Origin: Syntrophaceae bacterium
GTDB lineage: Bacteria; Desulfobacterota; Syntrophia; Syntrophales; UBA2210
Reading direction: 5' to 3'
Assembly (NCBI GenBank): GCA_030619435.1
Contig: JAUXBI010000021.1
Coordinates: 1-12,081 of the forward strand
DNA length: 12,081 nucleotides
The notes beneath the pieces are model-generated. The model searched no databases, had not been told where the DNA came from, and was given only the letters and a program-made list of their open reading frames with translations. Shown piece after piece: positions 1 through 8,088 of the stretch (position 1 is its first letter; every line of letters begins with the position of its first letter). A program made the position numbers and the translations under genes.

Positions 1-122
1 GAAATGCCGCAGTATTCCTGCCCCCTGTGCTGCAGAAAATCCAATCCTTGATAGATGTCATCCACGCACTGTGTTTTTGAATATATGCCAAAGACACCGC
101 AATTTTCCTCTATGAATTTCAT
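1..122 (-). CDS. purF: Amidophosphoribosyltransferase, N-terminal 41 codons (runs off the left edge)
   Basis: This is the beginning of glutamine PRPP amidotransferase, which catalyses the first committed step of purine synthesis in the cytoplasm. The visible residues start MKFIEEN, followed by CGVFGIYS and then LQHRGQEYCGI. Those are the class II (Ntn) glutamine amidotransferase signatures: the Cys that becomes the N-terminal nucleophile, and the LQHRGQ(D/E) motif. A seven-residue leader before the Cys implies propeptide removal, as in the Bacillus-type enzyme; E. coli PurF has only the initiator Met. The ATG at 122 is preceded by a good GGGAGAAGG ribosome site. An in-frame ATG at 158 is possible, and an in-frame stop at 165-167 closes the frame upstream. 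The gene lies 126 bases after carB on the same strand with no terminator-like hairpin between them, so co-transcription is plausible. Another class II amidotransferase is possible but less likely. Confidence 0.85.
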   Translation of the reverse strand, partial: MKFIEENCGVFGIYSKTQCVDDIYQGLDFLQHRGQEYCGI

Positions 123-248
123 GGTCTGGCCCTTCTCCCTTGCTTCTGGATGGTGCATTATTAGTTAAAAACACCGCACATTGGCATGGAACTATCTCTG
201 CAACCCATGTCAATTTACAACTAAACATTCAAAATAATTAGATCCGGA

Positions 249-3200
249 TCAACCTATATCTGCGTGGTAACTCTGGAGAGATTTTACGCGGCCATGGTCT
301 TTCCGTATGGCAGAGATCCCCCTGACGGTGGCGAGGGCCGCGGCTGCCGTGGTTATATAGGGAACCTTGTGTTTAATAGAGGCCTTTCTTATATATGAAT
401 CGTCATATTTGCTCATTTTGCCACTCGGCGTGTTAATCACGAGCTGAATCTCACGATTTTTTATCCCGTCGACTATATTGGGCCGCCCCTCATGCATCTT
501 GAGTATAAGCTCCGATTTGATATCATGCTCTGCCAGGAAACGATGGTTCCCCTTTGTGGCCTTCAGTTTGAAACCAAGCCTCTCGAATTCTTTTGCCACT
601 TCAAGTATGGCATTTTTATCATTATCGTACACGGTAATCAATACGGTTCCCTCTTCGGGAAGCACCTGACCCGCGGCTTCCTGTGCCTTGAAGAATGCAA
701 GGCCGAAGGAATCAGCCATCCCCAGAACTTCTCCCGTTGACCGCATCTCCGGGCCGAGGAGCGGGTCAACCTCCTGAAACATGTTGAATGGGAAGACAGC
801 TTCTTTTACACCGAAGTGTTGTACCGTCCTGGTTGCAAGATGGAGATCCGCCAGCTTTTTTCCAAGCATCAGTTGAGTGGCGATGTGCGCCATGGATATG
901 TTACAGATCTTTGAAACCAGCGGGACCGTCCGGGACGCGCGAGGATTTGCCTCAAGTATGTAAACGACATCATCCATTATAGCGTACTGGATGTTCATCA
1001 ATCCAACCACATTCAATTCCATCGCGATCTTTTTTGTGTATTCATGGATGGTATCTATATTGCCGACCGACAAACTGACAGGAGGAATGGCGCACGCGGA
1101 ATCACCCGAGTGAACACCGGCAAGCTCGATATGCTCCATGACCGACGGGATGAACACATCTGTTCCGTCGGATATGGCGTCGGCTTCCACCTCGATGGCA
1201 TTTTCCAGAAACTTGTCGATAAGAACGGGTCTCTCAGGAGTGACATCGACGGCGGCCGCAAGATAGCGTCTCAGCATTTCCTCGTCATGAACCACCTCCA
1301 TGCCTCGTCCACCCAGAACATACGATGGTCTGACCATTAACGGGTAATCTATCTTTTTCGCGATATTAAGGGCTTCTTGTATATTGCTTGCCATCCCAGA
1401 TTCCGGTTCAGGTATCTCCAGCTTTTCCATCATCTTCCGGAATCGATCCCTGTCTTCCGCCAAGTCTATCATTTCCGGTGGGGTACCGATAATCTTCACC
1501 CCCGCTTCGGCCAGCTCGTTCGCGAGATTAAGAGGTGTCTGCCCCCCAAATTGCACGATGACCCCTTCCGGTTTCTCATTTTCATAAATACTCAGAACAT
1601 CTTCCACTGTAAGGGGCTCGAAGTAGAGCTTGTCTGATGTGTCATAGTCTGTGGATACTGTTTCCGGGTTGCAGTTTATCATAATGGCTTCGAAGCCTTC
1701 ATCCTTGAGGGCGAAGGCCGCGTGCACGCAGCAGTAATCGAATTCTATTCCTTGCCCGATACGGTTCGGCCCCCCGCCGAGGACAATAATTTTCCGCCTG
1801 TCAGTTGTCGCAACCCTGCCCGGCGAGTTGTATGTCGAGAAATAATATGCCGCGTCAGCCACTCCGCTGACGGGCACGGGGTCCCAGCCCTGCACAATGC
1901 CCAGCGATGTACGCCGTTCTCGTATTTCCTTCTCCGTAATTGTGAGCAGTTGTGACAGATAGCGGTCTGCGAACCCGTTTTTCTTCGCCCGGCCAAGCAG
2001 ATCATCCGGTAGCTCTTTGCCTCTGTACCGGAGGATGTCCTCTTCCATCTCGACAAGTTCCTTCATCTGCTCGATGAACCACGCCTTGATGTGGGTTTTT
2101 CTGTGAAGATCTTCCACCGTTGCGCCCTTGCGTAGCGCTTCATACATGATAAACTGTCGTTCGCTTGTCGGTTTGGCCAAGAGCCCCATCAGCTCATCGA
2201 GGGGTCTTTCATGAAAATCCAGGGCAAATCCGAGACCATAGCGATTTATTTCAAGGGACCTGATTGCCTTCTGCAGAGCCTCCTTATAGTTCCTGCCGAT
2301 GCTCATCACTTCGCCAACCGCGCGCATCTGCGTTCCGAGTTCGTCTACTGCCCCCTCGAATTTTTCAAATGCCCACCTGGCGAACTTGACAACAACATAA
2401 TCGCCTGAGGGGGTATATTTATCCAGGGTACCGTCTCTCCAGTAGGGTATTTCGTCCAGTGTGAGCCCGGCCGCCAGCATAGATGATATCAGGGCGATGG
2501 GGAATCCAGTTGCCTTGGATGCCAGAGCGGAAGAGCGTGATGTTCTGGGATTGATTTCTATTACCACCACTCGACCGGTTTCAGGATTGTGGGCGAATTG
2601 TACGTTTGTGCCGCCTATTACTTGGATTGCCTCCACGATATCGTAAGAATATTTCTGGAGACGTGCCTGTAATTCCGGAGTTATCGTCATCATGGGAGCC
2701 GTGCAGAATGAATCTCCGGTATGCACACCCATTGCATCGACATTTTCTATGAAGCAGACGGTGATCATCTGATTTTTGGCGTCCCGGACAACTTCTAGCT
2801 CTAGCTCTTCCCACCCCAGGACGGATTCTTCAATAAGTATCTGGCCGATAAGACTAGCCGCGATACCCCTGCCGGCGATAGTTTGAAGTTCCTCTTTATT
2901 GTAAACCAGACCGCCACCCGTCCCACCCATGGTGTAGGCCGGTCGAATAACCACCGGATACCCGAGGTCTTCAGCGATTTTTTCGGCTTCGGCCACGTTG
3001 TAGGCAGGCTCGCTTTTCGGCGTGTCTATGCCGAGATGGTCCATTGCCTCTTTGAACGCTATGCGGTCCTCGCCGCGTTCAATGGCGTCAATATTTACGC
3101 CGATAATCTTTACGTTGTATTTGTCGAGGACCCCCCCCCGCGACAGTTCAAGTGTCAGATTAAGAGCGGTCTGACCACCGAGGTTGGGGAGGATGGCGTC

Positions 3201-3449
3201 CGGACGTTCCTTTTCTATAATTTCCTCCAGATATCGGAAGTTTAGAGGCTCAATATAGGTAACATCAGCTGTCCCGGGATCTGTCATTATGGTAGCGGGG
3301 TTGGAATTGACAAGAATAATCTCATAGCCCAGTTTCTTGAGGGCCTTGCATGCCTGCGTCCCAGAATAATCAAACTCACAGGCCTGGCCTATGATAATTG
3401 GTCCTGAACCTATAATCATTACTTTTTTTATGTCCCTGCGTGCCGGCAT
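249..3449 (-). CDS. carB: Carbamoyl-phosphate synthase, large subunit
   Basis: The large subunit of carbamoyl-phosphate synthase uses ammonia delivered by CarA, bicarbonate and two ATP to make carbamoyl phosphate for pyrimidines and arginine. At 1066 residues it is full length. The first half opens with MIIGSGPIIIGQ (11-22) and has an ATP-grasp with RPAYTMGGTGGG (169-180) and EINPRTSRSSALASKATG (298-315). An oligomerisation segment spans about 400-550. The duplicated second half opens with IVLGGGPNRIGQGIEFDY (555-572) and has RPSYVLGGRGMEVV (707-720) and EANPRASRTVPLVSK (833-847). An MGS-like allosteric domain (about 935-1066) ends with NTPSGKMSKYDDSYIRKAS. The ATG at 3449 has an AAAGGA site 9 bases upstream. 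A strong promoter of its own lies just ahead. carA is not adjacent, which is unusual since carA-carB is the common arrangement. A G9 run encodes part of residues 104-107. Confidence 0.98.
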   Translation of the reverse strand: MPARRDIKKVMIIGSGPIIIGQACEFDYSGTQACKALKKLGYEIILVNSNPATIMTDPGTADVTYIEPLNFRYLEEIIEKERPDAILPNLGGQTALNLTLELSRGGVLDKYNVKIIGVNIDAIERGEDRIAFKEAMDHLGIDTPKSEPAYNVAEAEKIAEDLGYPVVIRPAYTMGGTGGGLVYNKEELQTIAGRGIAASLIGQILIEESVLGWEELELEVVRDAKNQMITVCFIENVDAMGVHTGDSFCTAPMMTITPELQARLQKYSYDIVEAIQVIGGTNVQFAHNPETGRVVVIEINPRTSRSSALASKATGFPIALISSMLAAGLTLDEIPYWRDGTLDKYTPSGDYVVVKFARWAFEKFEGAVDELGTQMRAVGEVMSIGRNYKEALQKAIRSLEINRYGLGFALDFHERPLDELMGLLAKPTSERQFIMYEALRKGATVEDLHRKTHIKAWFIEQMKELVEMEEDILRYRGKELPDDLLGRAKKNGFADRYLSQLLTITEKEIRERRTSLGIVQGWDPVPVSGVADAAYYFSTYNSPGRVATTDRRKIIVLGGGPNRIGQGIEFDYCCVHAAFALKDEGFEAIMINCNPETVSTDYDTSDKLYFEPLTVEDVLSIYENEKPEGVIVQFGGQTPLNLANELAEAGVKIIGTPPEMIDLAEDRDRFRKMMEKLEIPEPESGMASNIQEALNIAKKIDYPLMVRPSYVLGGRGMEVVHDEEMLRRYLAAAVDVTPERPVLIDKFLENAIEVEADAISDGTDVFIPSVMEHIELAGVHSGDSACAIPPVSLSVGNIDTIHEYTKKIAMELNVVGLMNIQYAIMDDVVYILEANPRASRTVPLVSKICNISMAHIATQLMLGKKLADLHLATRTVQHFGVKEAVFPFNMFQEVDPLLGPEMRSTGEVLGMADSFGLAFFKAQEAAGQVLPEEGTVLITVYDNDKNAILEVAKEFERLGFKLKATKGNHRFLAEHDIKSELILKMHEGRPNIVDGIKNREIQLVINTPSGKMSKYDDSYIRKASIKHKVPYITTAAAALATVRGISAIRKDHGRVKSLQSYHADIG

Positions 3450-3505
3450 ACAGTTTTGTCCTTTCTCCTGAAAATGTGTTTTGATAAAATTCCTGAAGCG
3501 CCGGG

Positions 3506-3534
3506 AGTATAAAAAAGTCGCTCTGCTGTGTCAA
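3506..3534 (-). promoter_or_regulatory. Sigma70-type promoter of carB
   Basis: On the minus strand a perfect TTGACA (3529-3534) and TATACT (3506-3511, five of six matches to TATAAT) are separated by exactly 17 bases. Transcription would begin near 3499, giving a leader of about 50 bases ahead of carB. No PyrR-type attenuator or riboswitch fold fits in so short a leader. This makes carB independent of the efflux operon upstream. Confidence 0.8.
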
Positions 3535-3567
3535 GATGTAAATTCTCTTTTGCATGCCTTCTCAGGC

Positions 3568-3641
3568 AACTGTTCACGTTTGCCGGTTCACAGTTTTTCA
3601 ACCGTGACCCGATAACTGCAAACCGTGAACTGTTACTTGCT
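3568..3641. repeat. Degenerate 7-base repeats arranged as a long imperfect hairpin
   Basis: From 3572 the plus strand reads in 7-base steps, first as GTTCACG-like units and, after about 3600, as the complementary AACCGTG-like units. The outer arms 3568-3583 and 3618-3634 pair with one mismatch and one bulge. Inner arms 3584-3591 and 3604-3611 pair at seven of eight positions. The structure lies downstream of the RND gene and upstream of the carB promoter. It has no T run on the minus strand, so it is not a classic intrinsic terminator, though it could end or stabilise the efflux transcript. Confidence 0.7.
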
Positions 3642-3670
3642 CATATTATCAGATTCCGGTTCAATGGTTC

Positions 3671-3712
3671 TCGAAACTCTAAACCCGAATCCCGAAACTC
3701 AAGACTTAAACT
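3671..3712. repeat. Six tandem 7-base units (consensus YCGAAAC) overlapping the RND stop codon
   Basis: On the plus strand six consecutive heptamers follow a degenerate YCGAAAC pattern: the first unit is TCGAAAC, the fourth CCGAAAC, and the others differ at one to four positions. The last two units cover the TGA stop (3699-3701) and the final codons of the RND pump gene. Such degenerate heptamer tracts are known between genes in some bacteria, for example the STRR sequences of cyanobacteria. Whether these are related is not known. Confidence 0.6.
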
Positions 3713-6700
3713 TTTCAGAGAATTTGAGAATGTCTTCAAGGATGAGGTAGAGGCTCGGGATTAGGAGTAGCGTAATGAATGTCGCAAAGAGCACCCCGTA
3801 GCCGAGGCTTACCGCCATAGGTATCAGGAATTTGGCCTGCAGGCTTCTTTCCAGGATCATGGGCGTCAATCCCGCGAAGGTAGTCAGGGATGTAAGGATG
3901 ATTGCCCTGAAACGCAAGGTTCCTGCCTGTACGATTGCATCGTGCGCGTCAGCGCCCTGCCGACGGAGCCGGTTTGTCGCATATATCAGCACCAGAGAAT
4001 CGTTGACAACGACACCTGCCAGGCCCACGATCCCGAAGAGGCTGATGAAGGTGATATCGAGTCCCATAATGAGGTGTCCCCCGACAGCGCCGACGATGCC
4101 GAACGGGATCGCCATCATAACTACAAAAGGTTGTGTGAATGACCTGAAGGGAATGGCCAGAAGCGCGTAGATGCCGAAGATGGCAAACAAAAAGCCCAGC
4201 TTGATATCGTCAAGAGATTCGCGCTGTTCCCTGCCTTCTCCTTCCATCGAGTATCGCAGGCCGGGGTAAAGGTACTTAAGATCCTGAAGGAACCCTTTTT
4301 CAAGAGTTTGTCGCACTTCATTGGCATTGGTAACGGATTCATCCACATCGGCATAGACTTTGATGACGCGTTTTCTCTGACTATGTTCAATGGAAACATA
4401 GCCCTGTTCCATTGTTACGTCGGCCAACAGACTGAGGGGAACCTCCAGACCATCGGCAGTGCGAATGCGCATTTTTTCCACATACCCTAGTGACTCTCTC
4501 TCCTGTTCGGGGTAGCGCACCATGACCTTGACCTCGTCCTTTCCCCGCTGTATTCGGAGGGCTTCGGCGCCGTAGAAGGCGTGTCGCACCTGCGTGGCGA
4601 TATCGCTGAGGGTCAGTCCCAGACTCCGGGCGGTCGGTTTCAGATTGAGTTGCATCTCCTTTTTACCCGGCATGAAGCTGTCACTGATATCGTATACGCC
4701 GGGGTAGCTCTGCAGCTCCTCTTTCAGTTGCTCGGCGGCAGTCAGCAGGTTTTCATGATCGTCTAATGACAGGTGGATCTCAACCGATTTTCCCGCGCTG
4801 TGCAGGACGCTCTTAAAGGTCATTGATTCAATACCCGGGATCGTACCCGCGTTTTTACGCCAGAGTGCCGCAAGTCGGGCAGTGCTTACTTTTCGCTTTT
4901 CTCCTTCCAATACCTGGACCCAGATATAGGCAAGATGTCCTCCCGAATCGCTGAGCATTCCGCGATTTCCCACTTGCGCCCCGAGCAGGGCGAAACTGTA
5001 TTGGAAAAGAGGAGGAGAACCTTCAGGGGCTTCTTTGTCTGCGTTTGCCATGGTTTCCCGTGCAACCTCTTCCAGGTAACCGACCACTTCGGTAGTGCGC
5101 TCCAGAGGCGTCCCCGCAGGCATTGTTAGCGAACATTCCAGCATGTCGCTTTCCACCTTTGGGAAAAACGTAAATTCAATTAGTCCGCCCCGGAATGTTC
5201 CCACAATTATAAGTAGCAGGGCAATGCCCAGCGCCACGGTGGCATACCGCCACCTTACACAGAATTTTACCGCTTTCAGATATGGACCGTTAATGAATGC
5301 CCGCATCCATTGTGCCATCCGTTTTTCTTTCTTTGGACCGGAGTCCTGTCTATGTCCGGCAGGTTTGCTTCTTGACAGGTGGCACGGCAGGATCAAGAGC
5401 GACTCAATTAGTGATCCAAGCAGGACGACAATGATCACGATCGGTATGCTGCGCATCATTTTTCCCATCATACCGGTTGCCATCAGAAGCGGCGCGAAAG
5501 CCACCATGGTGGTGAGAACGGAGAAAATAACCGGCCGGCCTACTTCAGTGGTGCCCTGAATTGCCCCGTTCAAGGGAGACAACCCCTTTTCCTGTTTTTG
5601 AAATATGTTTTCCCCGACAATAATGGCGTCGTCAACCACGATGCCAAGGACCATAATGAATGCAAAAAGGGAGATCATGTTGATGGTTACATCCAGGTAT
5701 GGCAGTGTGGCCAGCCCCGCCAGAAAGGATATGGGGATCCCGAGTGTTATCCAGAATGAGAGTTTGATGTTAAGAAAGGCTCCGAGGATCAGAATCACCA
5801 GAACAAGGCCGATAGCCATATTTTTCAACAGGAGATTGAGGCGGCTGTGCAGAATTTCCGACATGTCGGCAAAGAAGGCGATACCGACACCTTCGGGTAG
5901 TGAAGGCCTGACATCAGTGATATATTGTTTTACTTTTCCGGCAACGTCGAGGGCACTCTGGTCGGCCACCCGATAAACCTGGATCATGGCTGCTGTTTTG
6001 TCCTGGAAGCGCGCGAAAAGATCGACATCTTCAAACCCGTCACGAAGGGAGGCAATTTGTCCGAGAATTACTTTGCTGCCGTCGGCGCGTGTAATGACGG
6101 CGATATCGGTAAATTCGTCTGCGTAGTACAACCGCCCTTTTGTGCGGATAAGTATCTCGCCACCTTTCGCTTTAACGCTTCCCGCGGGAAGGTCGAGACT
6201 TGCCTTCCTGACGGCATCGGCCACCTTCCCCAGGGTTAGACCATAGCTACGCAATGTCTCCTCGGAGATTTCAATATGGATTTCCCCATTACGGATACCC
6301 AGGATGTCGGCTGAAGTGACGCCCGGCAGACTGGTGATGTCGTCTTTGATCTTTTCGGCAAGATGTTTGATTGTTGCTTCCGGGACATCTCCATAAATGC
6401 CAACGCTGATTACCTGCACACGCTGGGTTACCTCTTGGACAATGGGCTTTTCCGCTTCGTCCGGGAATGTGGTAATGCGGTCGACCTCGGCCTTAACCTC
6501 ATCCAGAAGTGTTTTAATGTTCCACCCCTTGATAATTTCTACTGTAACGGTACCGATGCCTTCTTTTGCCGTGGAATCGATGCGCCTAATACCGGATAAT
6601 CCGGCCAGTCGTTCCTCTATACGGAGGATGATTGCCTCTTCCACCTCGGCAGGGGAAGCGCCCGGATAACTGGTAATTACAGAGATCCTATCCAGAGAGG

Positions 6701-6821
6701 TCTCAGGGAACACCTCCAGCTTTATTGTGTATAGTGTGAAAATTCCGGCCAGAACCAGAAATATCATAAGCAGATTTGCCGCGACGTGATTTTCAGCAAA
6801 CCAGGAAACAACTTTTTTCAT
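3699..6821 (-). CDS. RND-family inner-membrane multidrug/solute efflux pump
   Basis: This is the proton-driven inner-membrane pump of a tripartite efflux system. Its 1040 residues match the usual RND length. It has the expected duplicated layout: TM1 (about 12-32), a large periplasmic loop, TM2-6 (about 332-480), TM7 (about 527-545), a second periplasmic loop, and TM8-12 (about 874-1030). TM4 carries the family Asp pair in VLGIVVDDAIIVGEN (D397/D398). TM10 reads GVVVNDSLVL, so N940-D941 stands where AcrB has Lys940-Asn941. The start was set at ATG 6821, which lies 6 bases after an AAAAGGA site and 2 bases past the stop of the upstream fusion-protein gene. A TTG at 6827 abuts that site and is unlikely. 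Substrates cannot be read from the sequence. The sequence is unlike AcrB-type HAE1 in TM10 and could belong to a less-studied RND branch. Confidence 0.95.
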   Translation of the reverse strand: MKKVVSWFAENHVAANLLMIFLVLAGIFTLYTIKLEVFPETSLDRISVITSYPGASPAEVEEAIILRIEERLAGLSGIRRIDSTAKEGIGTVTVEIIKGWNIKTLLDEVKAEVDRITTFPDEAEKPIVQEVTQRVQVISVGIYGDVPEATIKHLAEKIKDDITSLPGVTSADILGIRNGEIHIEISEETLRSYGLTLGKVADAVRKASLDLPAGSVKAKGGEILIRTKGRLYYADEFTDIAVITRADGSKVILGQIASLRDGFEDVDLFARFQDKTAAMIQVYRVADQSALDVAGKVKQYITDVRPSLPEGVGIAFFADMSEILHSRLNLLLKNMAIGLVLVILILGAFLNIKLSFWITLGIPISFLAGLATLPYLDVTINMISLFAFIMVLGIVVDDAIIVGENIFQKQEKGLSPLNGAIQGTTEVGRPVIFSVLTTMVAFAPLLMATGMMGKMMRSIPIVIIVVLLGSLIESLLILPCHLSRSKPAGHRQDSGPKKEKRMAQWMRAFINGPYLKAVKFCVRWRYATVALGIALLLIIVGTFRGGLIEFTFFPKVESDMLECSLTMPAGTPLERTTEVVGYLEEVARETMANADKEAPEGSPPLFQYSFALLGAQVGNRGMLSDSGGHLAYIWVQVLEGEKRKVSTARLAALWRKNAGTIPGIESMTFKSVLHSAGKSVEIHLSLDDHENLLTAAEQLKEELQSYPGVYDISDSFMPGKKEMQLNLKPTARSLGLTLSDIATQVRHAFYGAEALRIQRGKDEVKVMVRYPEQERESLGYVEKMRIRTADGLEVPLSLLADVTMEQGYVSIEHSQRKRVIKVYADVDESVTNANEVRQTLEKGFLQDLKYLYPGLRYSMEGEGREQRESLDDIKLGFLFAIFGIYALLAIPFRSFTQPFVVMMAIPFGIVGAVGGHLIMGLDITFISLFGIVGLAGVVVNDSLVLIYATNRLRRQGADAHDAIVQAGTLRFRAIILTSLTTFAGLTPMILERSLQAKFLIPMAVSLGYGVLFATFITLLLIPSLYLILEDILKFSEKFKS

Positions 6822-6823
6822 GG

Positions 6824-7999
6824 TCAATCCTTTTCCGCTACTCTCCGTACAGTCATGCCGTCTGTGGCGGCCTTAAGGGGGGAGAAAACAACCAGTTCAC
6901 CATCTCTGAGGCCGGATTCGATAACGATTTCTTCACCCTGATAAAGGGCGACCCTGACCGTTCTAAAACTCAGTACGCCTTGATCATTCACTGTCCACAC
7001 GATATTTTCCTGGCGGAGGGCCGCCCGGGGAATGACGGCGGCATCCGGTAGAACCCGTCCCATAATGTCAACCGTTACAAAAAGGCCGATCGCAAGGGGC
7101 GGGTTTGTCGCGTATGGTTTGTCAATCCGGACAATGACGGTTATCATTCGGGTTCTTTCATCCAGTTCGCCTTCAGCGCGGACCACTCTTCCCGAAAAGA
7201 CCAGTTTATGCCCTGCAATTTCGGCGTGCACTGTGGCAGGTGACCCGCTCCTGTCACCCGGCGTGAATCCGGGGACGTCAAACCAGAAGAGATCTTTGTC
7301 TTCCAAGTGCAGGGCGATCTGGGCCACTTCAGTAGAGAAGAGTCTTGCCAGGGGCTGTCCCGGTGCCACATATTGACCGATATCAACAGATTTTCTGCTG
7401 ACGCGGCCATTAAAGGGTGCCTTCAAAACTGTTCTTTCAAGGTTCAGGGAGGCCTTTTTCAGATTAGCCCGATCAGCGTCAAGGCTGGCGCGAGCTGCTG
7501 CCAACTGTGGCTCCTTGGCTACAAGTGGTGGAATCTTTTTCCCGGCATGGGAAATGTCTGAGTAGTGAGCCCGCCATTCTTCCCTTGCCACCAGCGCTTC
7601 TTCCTGAATAATTTTCAGGTTACTTTCAGAATTTCTTACCTTTGCCTTTGCCAGCGTAACAGCCAGTTCATAATCAATCGGGTTTATTGAAAGCAATGGA
7701 TCACCCTTGCTGAACTTGCCGCCATTGACCAGGGAGGGAGATGTATGGACGATTTTGCCGCCAACCTGTGTAACAAGATCGATTTCCTTCAGCGGGCGTA
7801 CCGTTCCCTCGCCCCTGATAATTATCGGTTTCGGTCCTGTTTTGATCTTGATCACTTGAACCATGGGCGCAGGAGCGGAGGGTTTTATCTTCTGCAGTTC
7901 AGGGCTACTCGCTGTCAGTGCGATCATAACGATTACCCCCGTGATAACGAGTGCTGTACTTAGGGTGATATGGATAATAGTTTTTCTTTTTAGGCTCAT
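6824..7999 (-). CDS. Efflux RND periplasmic adaptor (membrane-fusion protein)
   Basis: This periplasmic adaptor joins the RND pump to the outer-membrane channel. Its 391 residues show an N-terminal membrane anchor (about 8-30, no lipobox), then the first lipoyl half (about 63-105, with VGGKIVHTSPSLVNGGKFSKGDPLL). An alpha-helical hairpin rich in Ala, Lys and Glu follows (about 108-190). The second lipoyl half (LKAPFNGRVSRKSVDIGQYV, 192-211), a beta-barrel (about 225-315) and a C-terminal membrane-proximal domain complete it. The hairpin is of moderate length, in keeping with an HlyD/AcrA-type adaptor. The ATG at 7999 has AAGGA 7 bases upstream. The gene ends 2 bases before the pump's ATG, which suggests translational coupling. 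It lies between the channel and pump genes. Confidence 0.95.
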   Translation of the reverse strand: MSLKRKTIIHITLSTALVITGVIVMIALTASSPELQKIKPSAPAPMVQVIKIKTGPKPIIIRGEGTVRPLKEIDLVTQVGGKIVHTSPSLVNGGKFSKGDPLLSINPIDYELAVTLAKAKVRNSESNLKIIQEEALVAREEWRAHYSDISHAGKKIPPLVAKEPQLAAARASLDADRANLKKASLNLERTVLKAPFNGRVSRKSVDIGQYVAPGQPLARLFSTEVAQIALHLEDKDLFWFDVPGFTPGDRSGSPATVHAEIAGHKLVFSGRVVRAEGELDERTRMITVIVRIDKPYATNPPLAIGLFVTVDIMGRVLPDAAVIPRAALRQENIVWTVNDQGVLSFRTVRVALYQGEEIVIESGLRDGELVVFSPLKAATDGMTVRRVAEKD

Positions 8000-8034
8000 T
8001 GTTTTTTCCTTGGAAGATATTAGGTGTCAGTTAT

Positions 8035-8047
8035 CAGCCATTGGCTG
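8035..8047. repeat. Short perfect palindrome in the 89-base OMF-adaptor gap
   Basis: CAGCCA and TGGCTG flank a single central T. The palindrome lies between the stop of the outer-membrane gene (8089) and the start of the adaptor gene (7999). It is too short and has too tight a loop to be a good RNA hairpin, and nothing else stands out in this gap. No internal promoter was recognised here, so the four efflux genes are probably one transcript. Confidence 0.4.
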
Positions 8048-8088
8048 TCTGTCTTGTTGCATTCAATTTCACGTTCCCCCGGTTTTTC

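Noticed and set aside
241..250. GATCCGGATC palindrome at the carB stop as a terminator
   Set aside because: It has no loop and no T run. It is a ten-base restriction-site-like palindrome likely to arise by chance.
3450..3505. Pyrimidine-responsive attenuator or riboswitch in the carB leader
   Set aside because: The leader is only about 50 bases, with no competing hairpins and no terminator.
6822..6827. TTG start for the RND pump overlapping the adaptor stop
   Set aside because: It abuts the AAAAGGA site with no spacing, whereas the ATG at 6821 is spaced 6 bases from it.
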